DNA from: Rhodococcus sp. P1Y
GTDB lineage: Bacteria > Actinomycetota > Actinomycetes > Mycobacteriales > Mycobacteriaceae
Length of the DNA: 64,000 nt
Reading direction: 5' to 3'
NCBI RefSeq assembly: GCF_003641205.1
Contig: NZ_CP032762.1
Span: 1,054,001 to 1,118,000 of the forward strand
Below, piece by piece: positions 16,199 through 24,550 of the stretch. Below the pieces are notes generated by a model. The model had not been told where the DNA came from. It was given only the letters and a program-made list of their open reading frames with translations, and made no database searches. Numbering within the stretch: position 1 is the first letter of the stretch; each line of letters starts with the position of its first letter. The position numbers were made by a program, and so were the translations under genes.

Positions 16199-16723
16199 GT
16201 GTCTGATATCGACAACGCCATCGCCGAGAACATCGCCAAGTCACTCGGCGAGATCCCGCACCCGTCACTTCCCAAGGGCAGCAACATCTACGGCTCCACC
16301 AAGATCTTTCCCGACTACAAGGCAGAGAACGGCGAAAGCTACTTCACCCTGGTGCACGGCATAGCCCACGAGTCCTCGGTGAGCTTTGTAGCAGTTTTGC
16401 AAGCCACGCGCGCGCTTCGTAAGGGTTTCGAGTCGGCGATGTACTTCTACGGCCCAGGCGCGATCAACTGCCTTGCAACACGGGGATTCCCGACGACCGG
16501 CGACTCCGGATTCCCGGGCGAGCAGAACATCAACGACTCGCTCGCGACGTTCATCGCGGAGGGCGGAACGGTGTTCTGCTGCCGATTCGGTCTTGCCCTC
16601 CACGGCGGCCGTGAAGAGGACCTGATCGAGGGTGTCATCCCCGCGCATCCGCTCGACGTGCAGGACGCGCTCATCCACTACGCACGCAAGGGCGCCATCA
16701 TCAACTCGACCTACATGGTCTAG
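16199..16723 (+). CDS. MSMEG_0572/Sll0783-family nitrogen-starvation protein (Nit1C, first gene)
   Basis: A 174-residue soluble protein matching the Sll0783/MSMEG_0572 family, the usual lead gene of Nit1C clusters. Recognisable parts are HPSLPKGSNIYGSTKIFPDY near the N-terminus, GPGAINCLATRGFP mid-protein and HYARKGAIINSTYMV at the end. In Synechocystis, Sll0783 is induced by nitrogen starvation and needed for polyhydroxybutyrate accumulation; no catalytic activity is established. GTG at 16199 is chosen because AGGAG lies six bases upstream; the frame above it is non-coding in character. Conserved Cys in NCLATRG and FCCRFG could be functional. Confidence 0.92.
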   Translation: MSDIDNAIAENIAKSLGEIPHPSLPKGSNIYGSTKIFPDYKAENGESYFTLVHGIAHESSVSFVAVLQATRALRKGFESAMYFYGPGAINCLATRGFPTTGDSGFPGEQNINDSLATFIAEGGTVFCCRFGLALHGGREEDLIEGVIPAHPLDVQDALIHYARKGAIINSTYMV

Positions 16724-16732
16724 GAGTCGGCG

Positions 16733-17788
16733 ATGTCTGTCAGCACGCGTGTCGACCTGGCGTTGCTCGGAGTGCGAGGAACGCCACCGGTCAACAGAAC
16801 GGCCGGCGCCGGGCCCAGCGACGACGGGCATGTTCGTATCGACGGCCTCGGCGCCGCCATCCCCCGAAACCCGTTGAGCCCGTACGTTCTCGAAGAGGGA
16901 AGGATCTTGTTCGACGGATCCGACATCGGGCTCGACGTCCAAGCGATCGACAGACCGAAGTTCTACGACCTGAATACCGCCGACGGAATCGCCTACGAGA
17001 AGATCGCCAAACTCCACGGATCCAGTGTTCTGGCAACCACTGTCGTGCAGACGTGCATTCGGTACGACGCCGACCAACGCTGCCGCTTCTGCTCCATCGA
17101 GGCGTCACTCGAGGCGGGCGACACCATCGCAGTCAAGACTCCGGCGCAGTTGGCCGAGGTCGCCGAAGCCGCGGTCCGGCTCGACGGCATCACACAGATG
17201 GTCATGACGACCGGAACCTCCGCCGCGAAGGACCGAGGCGCACGCCACCTCGCGCGGTGCGTCAAGGCGATCAAGGCCGTGGTCCCGCAGCTGCCCATCC
17301 AGGTTCAGTGCGAGCCTCCGGGAGATCTGCAGACCATCACCGACCTGTACGACGCCGGGGCCGAGTCCATCGGCATACACGTGGAATCTCTCGACGACGA
17401 TGTCCGACGCAGGTGGATGCCGGGCAAGGCGTCGGTATCCATGAACGAATACCGGGCCGCATGGAAAGAGGCGGTAAGGGTGTTCGGGCGTAACCAGGTC
17501 TCGACGTACATCCTGGTCGGGCTCGGGGAGGATCCGGACGAATTGGTCTCGGGCGCAGCCGAACTGATCGAGATGGGCGTCTATCCGTTCGTCGTTCCGT
17601 TCCGGCCACTGGGAGGAACGCTTGCGGTGGACGTCGATCACGCGGTGGCGCCGAACCGTGACGTGCTCGAGAACGTGACCCGCAGGGTCGCGAAGGAATT
17701 GCAAGCGGCGTCGATGCTCGGCGCCGATCAGAAGGCCGGTTGCGCTGCATGCGGTGCGTGCAGCGTGCTGCAGAACGCGGGTGGCTGA
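16733..17788 (+). CDS. MSMEG_0568-family radical SAM protein (Nit1C)
   Basis: A 351-residue radical SAM enzyme. The iron-sulfur motif is unusual: Cys108, Cys117 and Cys120 (C-x8-C-x2-C instead of C-x3-C-x2-C). Three more cysteines close to the C-terminus, Cys337, Cys340 and Cys343 in GCAACGACS, could hold an auxiliary cluster. The mid-protein segment VQCEPPGDLQTITDLYDAGA resembles the barrel of biotin synthase-like enzymes. It follows the Sll0783-like gene by nine bases and overlaps the next start (TGATG). The reaction is unknown; in Nit1C clusters it is a constant member and may build or modify a nitrile-bearing compound. Confidence 0.93.
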   Translation: MSVSTRVDLALLGVRGTPPVNRTAGAGPSDDGHVRIDGLGAAIPRNPLSPYVLEEGRILFDGSDIGLDVQAIDRPKFYDLNTADGIAYEKIAKLHGSSVLATTVVQTCIRYDADQRCRFCSIEASLEAGDTIAVKTPAQLAEVAEAAVRLDGITQMVMTTGTSAAKDRGARHLARCVKAIKAVVPQLPIQVQCEPPGDLQTITDLYDAGAESIGIHVESLDDDVRRRWMPGKASVSMNEYRAAWKEAVRVFGRNQVSTYILVGLGEDPDELVSGAAELIEMGVYPFVVPFRPLGGTLAVDVDHAVAPNRDVLENVTRRVAKELQAASMLGADQKAGCAACGACSVLQNAGG

Positions 17789-19185
17789 TGTATGCGAGCG
17801 ACCTCGCCGGCTTGTCCGGCACTGCCACAGCCACATCGGCTTTTCTGATTCAACCGTGCTCGGACGCAGAAGAACTGGCCGCGTACCGTCGGATGAGGAA
17901 AGACATCTTCGTCGAGGAACAAGGACTTTTCGCTGGGTCCGATCACGACGACGTCGACGACGATCCCCGTGCTGTGGTGCTCGTTGCCATGGCACCGGAC
18001 GGAACCATGCTGGGCGGAGTTCGGTTGGCGCCCCGCACATCGGTAGATCTGGGCTGGTGGGCGGGGAGCCGGTTGGTCGTCTCGTCGAAGGCCCGAACGT
18101 CCGGGGTCGGACCCGCGTTGGTCCGAGCCGCGTGCGCTCATGCCGAAGGACACGGCGTACTGCGTTTCGACGCAACGGTTCAGAAGAGAAACGAAAGACT
18201 TTTCACGTCCCTCGGCTGGATCAGGCGCACGGACGTCGACATCCACGGCGCGCCCCACGTCGCGATGTACTGGCCCATCGATCGGATCGAAAGGCTGGTC
18301 GAGTCGACCAAAGCGATGCTTGCGAGTGTGTTGGCACCGCTGAAAGGGCAGCCTCTCGGGCTAGGCGCCAAAGGATTTCGCGGCGACGACGGAGTTCCCG
18401 TCCCGGGTAGCGACATCATCGCAGCGTGCGACGCGATCATTCCGTCGATGGTCGACCGAGATCCTGAATGGGCAGGGTGGTGCGCAGCACTGGTCAACCT
18501 CAACGACCTGTCCGCGATGGGCGCCCGAGCGGTTGGAATGCTCGACTCGGTCGGCGCTCCGACGCAGTCCAGGCTCACTCGCATCATCCGGGGGCTGGCC
18601 AACGCGTCGCAAGCATGGCAGGTGCCGGTGCTCGGCGGCCACACCCAGGTAGGAGTGCCGTCGTCGTTGTCGGTGACCGCGCTCGGGAGCACCGCCAGTC
18701 CGGTACGAGCCGGAGGTGCCTCTGCGGGTGACGTGTTGACCCTGACCGCCGACGTCGAAGGTGGTTGGCGTCGCGGATACCAGGGACAGCAATGGGATTC
18801 GTCGTCGAGGCGCAATTCGGACGAGTTGAGGTCGATGGCGTCGTTCGTCGCCCGCACCGCGCCGAAAGCCGCCAAGGACATCTCGATGGCCGGCCTCGCG
18901 GGCACCACCGGAATGCTCGCCGAGGCGTGCGGAACCGGAGCAGTTCTTACCGTCGCCTCCATTCCGAAGCCCGACGCTGCATCGATGGGTGAGTGGATAA
19001 CGTGTTTTCCAGGGTTCGCCATGATCACCGCGGACCGTCCCGACGCCGAGCTGGCGCCATCGGGACCTGCAGTATCCGCAGTATGCGGACAGCTCACCGA
19101 CATTCCGGGCGTCGCACTGCGGTGGCCCGACGGAATCACCACTTGCGCGGTCACGTCCAGCGTGACCGGATTGGGAGAAGCATGA
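17788..19185 (+). CDS. GNAT acetyltransferase fused to an AIR synthase-like domain (MSMEG_0567/Sll0786 type)
   Basis: A 465-residue two-domain protein. Residues about 20-165 are a GNAT N-acetyltransferase (acetyl-CoA loop region SKARTSGVGPALVRAACAHA). Residues about 185-460 resemble aminoimidazole ribonucleotide synthase/selenophosphate synthetase folds (GDDGVPVPGSDIIAACDAIIP, DVLTLTADVEG, SMAGLAGTTGMLAEACG). In Synechocystis these functions are encoded separately; the fusion suggests that the acetylated and ATP-activated intermediates are passed on. The ATG at 17788 shares one base with the upstream stop. The substrate is not known. Confidence 0.92.
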   Translation: MYASDLAGLSGTATATSAFLIQPCSDAEELAAYRRMRKDIFVEEQGLFAGSDHDDVDDDPRAVVLVAMAPDGTMLGGVRLAPRTSVDLGWWAGSRLVVSSKARTSGVGPALVRAACAHAEGHGVLRFDATVQKRNERLFTSLGWIRRTDVDIHGAPHVAMYWPIDRIERLVESTKAMLASVLAPLKGQPLGLGAKGFRGDDGVPVPGSDIIAACDAIIPSMVDRDPEWAGWCAALVNLNDLSAMGARAVGMLDSVGAPTQSRLTRIIRGLANASQAWQVPVLGGHTQVGVPSSLSVTALGSTASPVRAGGASAGDVLTLTADVEGGWRRGYQGQQWDSSSRRNSDELRSMASFVARTAPKAAKDISMAGLAGTTGMLAEACGTGAVLTVASIPKPDAASMGEWITCFPGFAMITADRPDAELAPSGPAVSAVCGQLTDIPGVALRWPDGITTCAVTSSVTGLGEA

Positions 19186-20087
19186 ATACCCCGACCAACA
19201 CGGTCACCATCTCCGTTGCCGCAGCCGAATTCGGCCGCGACATGGAACAGGGATACAGGACCATCGCCGCACTGCTCGAAGAAGCGCGTAATCGCGGAAG
19301 CCAGCTGCTGGTGCTACCCGAGGCCTGCCTCGGCGGCTACCTGCCGAGTCTGGGCGGCGGAGACGAATCCGAGGAAGCGCGTCAGCGCAGGCTCGAAAGT
19401 CTGCCGCCTGCACTGGAGCTCGACGGACCGGAACTGAAGCGGGTCATCGACATGGCAGGTGACATGGTGATCACCCTCGGATTCTGCGAGAAGGACGGCG
19501 ACACCCGCTACAACGCCGCGGTCACGCTACACGGCGGCGGGATCCTCGGTTCGTATCGCAAGGTACATCAGCCGCTCGGGGAGAACCTCTGCTACGACGC
19601 AGGGGATACGTTCTCGGCGTTCGACACTCCGGTCGGGCGAATGGGCATGCAAATCTGCTACGACAAGGGATTTCCGGAGGCAGCGAGGGAACTCGCGCTC
19701 GATGGCGCCGAGATCATCACCTCCATCTCGGCGTGGCCGACGGCCCGCACCGCGACGGTGGACGACATGGAGGACGACCGGTGGAAGCAACGCTTCGACA
19801 TCTACGATCGCGCTCGTGCACTCGAGAACCAGGTTGTCTGGGTGGCCGCCAATCAAGCAGGGACCTTCGGATCGCTGCGCTTCGTGTGCAGCGCCAAGAT
19901 CGTCGGACCCGGCGGTGAAATTCTCGCGGGCACGGGCGTCGAACCCGGATTGGCGACGGCCACGGTCGATGTCCAAGGGCTGATGGCAGCCGCGCGCGGC
20001 GGCGGCATGTACAACCTGCGGGACCGTCGTCCGTCGGTGTACAAGACCATCACCCGTGACAACGACCGGGAGCCGATCCATGCCTGA
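19182..20087 (+). CDS. Nitrilase / carbon-nitrogen hydrolase, catalytically intact (Nit1C)
   Basis: A 301-residue nitrilase-superfamily enzyme. All three catalytic residues are present: Glu47 in LPEACLGGY, Lys127 in YRKVHQPLGE, and Cys159 in QICYDKGFPEA. It belongs to the branch containing Synechocystis Nit6803. Nit1C nitrilases are linked by published genetics in Pseudomonas to growth on cyanide, converting a nitrile, perhaps made from cyanide, to acid and ammonia. The ATG lies in an ATGA overlap with the upstream gene. The C-terminus overlaps the next start by eight bases. Confidence 0.95.
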   Translation: MNTPTNTVTISVAAAEFGRDMEQGYRTIAALLEEARNRGSQLLVLPEACLGGYLPSLGGGDESEEARQRRLESLPPALELDGPELKRVIDMAGDMVITLGFCEKDGDTRYNAAVTLHGGGILGSYRKVHQPLGENLCYDAGDTFSAFDTPVGRMGMQICYDKGFPEAARELALDGAEIITSISAWPTARTATVDDMEDDRWKQRFDIYDRARALENQVVWVAANQAGTFGSLRFVCSAKIVGPGGEILAGTGVEPGLATATVDVQGLMAAARGGGMYNLRDRRPSVYKTITRDNDREPIHA

Positions 20088-20370
20088 GATGAAATTTCTC
20101 GTGCAGTGGCCCGACGGACGTGAGCAGTCCTGCTACTCGCCCTCCCTGGTGATGCACGACTACCTGACGCCGGGCGCGGAATATCCGGTCGAGGAGTTCG
20201 TGAAGCTGACTTCGGAGGCGTTGACGGTAGCTAGCGATCGGGTGCTGGCGAAGTTCGGAATGCGGTGCACGTCCGCCGCGCAACAGATGGAAGAAATTCA
20301 CGAGGTCGGTGCCGGTTACGCGACAGGCGCTGTCCGTGTCCTGAATATGTCGGGAGCCGAGTTGCTATGA
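20080..20370 (+). CDS. MSMEG_0570-family nitrogen-starvation response protein
   Basis: A 96-residue protein with the family's pattern MKFLVQWPDGREQSCYSPS at the N-terminus and a mid-protein LTSEALTVASDRVLAKFG helix. No function has been assigned. The small size and constant presence in Nit1C clusters suggest an accessory or scaffold role. A Cys near residue 18 and another near 63 (GMRCTSA) are visible. It overlaps the nitrilase by eight bases and the flavoprotein by four (ATGA). Confidence 0.9.
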   Translation: MPEMKFLVQWPDGREQSCYSPSLVMHDYLTPGAEYPVEEFVKLTSEALTVASDRVLAKFGMRCTSAAQQMEEIHEVGAGYATGAVRVLNMSGAELL

Positions 20371-21620
20371 GCGAGAGCCATTCTGTGATCGTCGTAGGCG
20401 GAGGTCAAGCAGGTCTGTCGATCAGCTGGCACCTGACTCAGCGCGGGATAGAACACGTCGTACTGGAGGCAGCCACCATCGCACACGAGTGGAAGGACTC
20501 CCGCTGGGACAACTTCACCCTCGTAACCCCGAACTGGCAATGCGCCCTGCCCGGATTCGCCTACGACGGCGACGATCCCGACGGCTTCATGAAGCGCGAC
20601 GAGGTGTACGACTTCATCCGGCGGTATGCGGATAGCTTCGATGCGCCGGTTCGCGAGCATGTTTCGGTGACGAGCGTGCTTCAGGGACTGGACGGTTTCG
20701 ATCTCGAGACAACCGCCGGACCGATGCACGCCGATCAGATCGTCGTCGCGGTCGGCGGCTACCACATTCCGACCATTCCACGATTCGCGGAGAAGCTGCC
20801 GAAGGAGATCCTGCAGGTCCACTCTTCGGACTACCGCGGTTCGCATCAGTTCCCGGACGGTGACGTGCTTGTGGTCGGAACCGGCCAGTCGGGAGCTCAG
20901 ATCGCCGAGGATCTTCACATCGAGGGTCGACGGGTGCACCTCGTCGCGGGAACGGCGCCCCGCGTCGCCCGGTTCTATCGCGGCCGTGATTGTGTGGCCT
21001 GGCTGCACGACATGGGCGTCTACGATGTCTCCATCGAGGATCAGCCCGGTGGCGTCGGAAAACGCGAGAACACGAATCACTACGTGACAGGTCGCGACGG
21101 TGGTCGAGACATCGACCTGCGCGCATTCGCCGCCGAGGGAATGCAGCTCTACGGACGCTTGCTGGGCGTAGAGGACGGGGTTCTGCAGTTCGCGCCGACA
21201 CTCGAAATATCCCTCGACGCTGCGGATGCCGTCGCCGAGTCCATCAAGGACAACATCGACGCCTACATCGAGCGCGAGGGTATAGACGCGCCCACAGAGG
21301 AGCGCTACGTTCCCGTCTGGCGCCCCGAGGAGGAGACGACCGAACTGGACCTGGGGAGCTCGGACATCACGGCGGTTGTCTGGTCCGTCGGTTTTCGTAC
21401 CGACTACCGATGGCTGAGGGTGGGCGCGTTCGACGGTGAAGGACACCCGACGCACAACCGCGGCGTTACGGCGGTATCCGGCCTCTACTTCCTCGGCCTG
21501 CCGTGGCAGCACACCTGGGGTTCGGGCCGCTTCGCATCCGTTGCGCGCGACGCCGAGTTCTTGGCCGAGCAGATCGGGCTGGAGATCAGTGCCGCTCAGC
21601 CGGAGAAAGTAGTGGTATAA
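20367..21620 (+). CDS. MSMEG_0569-family flavin-dependent oxidoreductase (Nit1C)
   Basis: A 417-residue FAD/NAD(P)H oxidoreductase of the flavin monooxygenase type. It has an FAD motif VVGGGQAGLSISWHL at residue 8, a second nucleotide motif VVGTGQSGAQIAEDL near residue 170, and WSVGFRTDYRWL near the C-terminus as in FMO-like enzymes. It probably oxidises the nitrogenous intermediate handled by this operon. The ATGA overlap with the MSMEG_0570-family gene indicates coupled translation. Confidence 0.93.
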   Translation: MSESHSVIVVGGGQAGLSISWHLTQRGIEHVVLEAATIAHEWKDSRWDNFTLVTPNWQCALPGFAYDGDDPDGFMKRDEVYDFIRRYADSFDAPVREHVSVTSVLQGLDGFDLETTAGPMHADQIVVAVGGYHIPTIPRFAEKLPKEILQVHSSDYRGSHQFPDGDVLVVGTGQSGAQIAEDLHIEGRRVHLVAGTAPRVARFYRGRDCVAWLHDMGVYDVSIEDQPGGVGKRENTNHYVTGRDGGRDIDLRAFAAEGMQLYGRLLGVEDGVLQFAPTLEISLDAADAVAESIKDNIDAYIEREGIDAPTEERYVPVWRPEEETTELDLGSSDITAVVWSVGFRTDYRWLRVGAFDGEGHPTHNRGVTAVSGLYFLGLPWQHTWGSGRFASVARDAEFLAEQIGLEISAAQPEKVVV

Positions 21621-21624
21621 CTTC

Positions 21625-22479
21625 ATGGCACCCATCCGGATTGGCGCTCTGGCAGCACATTTCGGTCGCGACATCGACCGTGCGGTATCGAAGATCGTCA
21701 CGATCATCGACAGCGCCGCACGCGACGGCATCGACCTCCTCGTGCTGCCCGACGCCTCCCTGGGTGGATACATCGACAGTCTGCGCAACCCGGACGTGTC
21801 GGAACTTCCGCCGACGCTCGATATCGACGGCCCCGAAATCGCAGCGATCATTGCAGCGGCACGCGACATGACGGTGTGCGTCGGATACACCGAACTCTCG
21901 GATGGCTTGCGCTACAACGCCGCTGTGTGCATCACTGGTGACGGCGTGCTCGGCAGTCATCGCAAAGTGCACCAACCGCTGGGAGAGTCATTGGCCTACG
22001 CAGCGGGAAACAGATTCGACGCTTTCGACACTCCGGTCGGTCGAATGGGCATGCTGATCGACTACGACAAGACTTTCCCCGAGTCTGCGCGCACCCTCGC
22101 CTTGGACGGTGCACGCATCATCTCGGCATTGTCGGCGTGGCCCGCCAGCGTCACCGATCGAGCGTCGAGTCTGTCGAACGACCGCCAGTCTCGACTCTTC
22201 GATCTCTACGACGCCGCTCGCGCCGCAGAGAATCAAGTGGTTCTGGTGTCCTCCAACCAAACCGGGATCATGGGCTCGCTCCGATTCCTCGGTCAGGCCA
22301 AGATCGTCGGGCCCGGTGGAGACATCCTTGCCAAGACCAGGGACAAGGGCGGACTTGCCGTTCACGACATCGACGTCGACGCCGAGGTGAACCGTGCCCG
22401 GCGCGTTTTGCACCACCTCGAGGAGCGACGGGTGGACAGCTATCCGAACTTGTTGGACGAGAAAGGGTCTCAGGGTTGA
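21625..22479 (+). CDS. Nitrilase homologue lacking the catalytic Glu and Cys (probable pseudo-enzyme)
   Basis: A 284-residue paralogue of the intact nitrilase in the same operon, aligning along its length (HRKVHQPLGE, DAFDTPVGRMGM, AENQVVLVSSNQTG). The catalytic glutamate is Asp43 (LPDASLGGY). The nucleophilic cysteine is Asp146 (LIDYDKTFPES). Only Lys114 remains. Without the cysteine the classical thioimidate mechanism is impossible, so it is either a regulatory or structural partner of the first nitrilase, a binding protein, or an enzyme with altered chemistry. The frame is intact with no stops, so it is not decaying. It starts five bases after the flavoprotein and overlaps the next gene. 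Confidence 0.92.
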   Translation: MAPIRIGALAAHFGRDIDRAVSKIVTIIDSAARDGIDLLVLPDASLGGYIDSLRNPDVSELPPTLDIDGPEIAAIIAAARDMTVCVGYTELSDGLRYNAAVCITGDGVLGSHRKVHQPLGESLAYAAGNRFDAFDTPVGRMGMLIDYDKTFPESARTLALDGARIISALSAWPASVTDRASSLSNDRQSRLFDLYDAARAAENQVVLVSSNQTGIMGSLRFLGQAKIVGPGGDILAKTRDKGGLAVHDIDVDAEVNRARRVLHHLEERRVDSYPNLLDEKGSQG

Positions 22480-23540
22480 GAATAGGCCTGCTGACGTATT
22501 CGTCCAAGCCGAGGGGCGGAGTGGTGCATACCCTGCATCTTGCCGAAGCGCTTGCCCGCGCGGGGGCGGACGTCACGGTCTGGTCCCTGGGCAGGGGCGG
22601 TGACAGCGCGTTCTTCCGCGCTGTCGACCCGTCGGTGACGGTCGCCATGGTCCCGTTCGAGGCGCGCGACGACGAAAGCGTCGGAGATCGCATTCTGCGG
22701 TCGATAGCCACTCTCGGTGAGGCGTTTTCGCCCGACGACTACGACATAGTGCATGCGCAGGACTGTATTTCGGCAAATGCGGTCGGTAGGTGCATCAGGA
22801 CGATTCACCACCTCGACACTTTCACGACGCCTGCGCTCGCAGCCTGCCACGAGCGCGCCGTCGTCGAACCCTATGCGCGGATCTGTGTATCGGCGGCGGT
22901 GGCCGAAGAGGTGCGTCTGGGGTGGGGTGTGGAGCCGACGGTTATCCCGAACGGCGTCGAGTCGGCACGATTCGAAGCGGCAGCGGCGTCGGCGAACACC
23001 GAGTGGCAGAGGAAGTTCGGCAGCTACGTACTCGCGGTGGGAGGTATCGAACCGCGGAAAGGTTCGCTGGACCTTCTGGAGGCGTTCGCGTTGCTGAATC
23101 GGCCGGAGCTACGGCTCGTGTTCGCAGGGGGTGAAACGTTGTTCGACTACCGGGACTATCGTCGTCGATTCGATTCTCGCGCAGAGGAACTCGGCATCGA
23201 TCCGGTCGTCCTCGGGACCGTCGACAACGACGAACTTCCATTCCTCGTAGCCCAGGCCTCGGTGCTTCCGTTCTTCTCGACGAAGGAAGGATTCGGACTC
23301 GCAGCAATGGAAGCGCTTGCGGCCGGTACGCCCGTGGTTGCGCGAGACCTGCCGGTGCTGCGCGAGGTGTTCGGGAATGCTGTGACCTACGCATCCGAGC
23401 CGGAGGGAATGGCCCATGAGCTCGCTCAGGCAATCGACGTCGTCCACGACGGCGAAGACGGGCGTGCGTTGGCTCGCAGCCTCACCTGGGACGAAGCCGC
23501 TCGAAGCCACCTCGACTTCTACCGGTCGGTCGGGTGCTAG
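22476..23540 (+). CDS. MSMEG_0565-family glycosyltransferase (GT4)
   Basis: A 354-residue GT-B glycosyltransferase. The N-terminus reads LRIGLLTYSSKPRGGVVHTL, and the donor-site signature EGFGLAAMEALAAGTPVVA is near residue 272. I place the start at TTG 22476, which overlaps the upstream stop (TTGA); the reading frame above it belongs to other sequence. It is the last gene of the Nit1C operon, a member found in the actinobacterial version. It may glycosylate the operon's product. Its TAG stop shares the bases CTAG with the stop of the convergent cyclase gene. Confidence 0.9.
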   Translation: MRIGLLTYSSKPRGGVVHTLHLAEALARAGADVTVWSLGRGGDSAFFRAVDPSVTVAMVPFEARDDESVGDRILRSIATLGEAFSPDDYDIVHAQDCISANAVGRCIRTIHHLDTFTTPALAACHERAVVEPYARICVSAAVAEEVRLGWGVEPTVIPNGVESARFEAAAASANTEWQRKFGSYVLAVGGIEPRKGSLDLLEAFALLNRPELRLVFAGGETLFDYRDYRRRFDSRAEELGIDPVVLGTVDNDELPFLVAQASVLPFFSTKEGFGLAAMEALAAGTPVVARDLPVLREVFGNAVTYASEPEGMAHELAQAIDVVHDGEDGRALARSLTWDEAARSHLDFYRSVGC

Positions 23541-24550
23541 TGATTGTCCCGCTTGTTGCGGCGCAAAGCATGCGGCTTGAGCTTGTGAAATCCGCGGACC
23601 CGCAGTGAACGAAGTGATTTGAGGTAGAACTCGGAATCCTCCGCCAATGCCTCGGTCAGCGTCGTATCCACGAGTATGGACCCTGGATGCGCCGAACTGG
23701 TCAGGCGGGCAGCCATGTTCACCACCGAGCCGTACAGGTCGCCGTAGCGGGCAAGTACCGGTCCCCACGCGATTCCGACGCGCAGTTCGGGCATGTCTTC
23801 TTTCGCCGCGAATGCGTCCTGCAGGTCGAGCGCTATATGGGCCGCGTCCTCAGGTGTCTGAGCGCTGAACATCACCTCGTCGCCGACGTTCTTGATGACC
23901 GAGCCGCGTCCACGCGCGATGATGTTGGTGGCGATCGACTCGAACTCCTCGAGCAACTCGGTGAGTTCTTCGATGGCGAGCCGCCGGGTGAGGCTGGTGT
24001 AGCCGACCATATCGGCGAATCCGACGGCCAGCGTGCGGCTCGTCGCCTCGTCGTTCGGATCGGCGATCGACCGTCCGGCTGTCGCCGCCAGGTGGCGCCG
24101 CCACGTGTAGGACTGCAACGCTTCGAGGGTCGGTACCGTCTGTGCAGCAACCTCTCTGGCGTCCTTGCGGATGGCGTCGAGATCGGCAGGCCCGGCACTT
24201 TCGATGCGGTCGTGAATGTGAGAGTTCACGACGCCGACCTGCCATTCGGTCAGTCGCGACATCGTTTGCCCCAAAGTCCGGGCAATGGCGACTTCCATCT
24301 CGGGCCGGATGACGCCCTGTTCCGTCAGACCCGTGATCATGCGCAGTGCATCGAGATCGGCGTCGGTGTAGACGATTGCGTCGGGATCGGTGTGCACCGG
24401 AAAGCCCATCGCGATCCACAACTGCGTCACACGCTGCGGCTCGATCCCCGACTTCTCGACGATGTCCCCGCGCGTGTACTTCGGTGTGCCCCCCAGCAGG
24501 TTCTTCTCGATCTCCGACTGCACAACCGAACTGATCTGATTTTCAGGCAT
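23537..24550 (-). CDS. Class III adenylate cyclase with N-terminal regulatory domain (Rv1264-like)
   Basis: A 337-residue cyclase making cAMP. The N-terminal half (about 1-160) matches the Ad_Cy_reg domain that makes M. tuberculosis Rv1264 pH-responsive. The catalytic half keeps the metal aspartates (VGFADMVGYTSL and NVGDEVMF), the substrate lysine region VIKN and the transition-state Asn/Arg in YGSVVNMAARL, so it should be active. It is the third gene of the plsB operon, overlapping the HAD-PlsC gene by eight bases. That position suggests a link between cAMP signalling and membrane lipid synthesis. Confidence 0.93.
   Translation of the reverse strand: MPENQISSVVQSEIEKNLLGGTPKYTRGDIVEKSGIEPQRVTQLWIAMGFPVHTDPDAIVYTDADLDALRMITGLTEQGVIRPEMEVAIARTLGQTMSRLTEWQVGVVNSHIHDRIESAGPADLDAIRKDAREVAAQTVPTLEALQSYTWRRHLAATAGRSIADPNDEATSRTLAVGFADMVGYTSLTRRLAIEELTELLEEFESIATNIIARGRGSVIKNVGDEVMFSAQTPEDAAHIALDLQDAFAAKEDMPELRVGIAWGPVLARYGDLYGSVVNMAARLTSSAHPGSILVDTTLTEALAEDSEFYLKSLRSLRVRGFHKLKPHALRRNKRDNH

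Noticed and set aside
20316..21890. 524-residue antisense ORF opposite the flavoprotein
   Set aside because: It covers the Nit1C flavoprotein and parts of its neighbours antisense, has no motif, and the forward frame is strongly supported by FAD motifs and gene overlaps.
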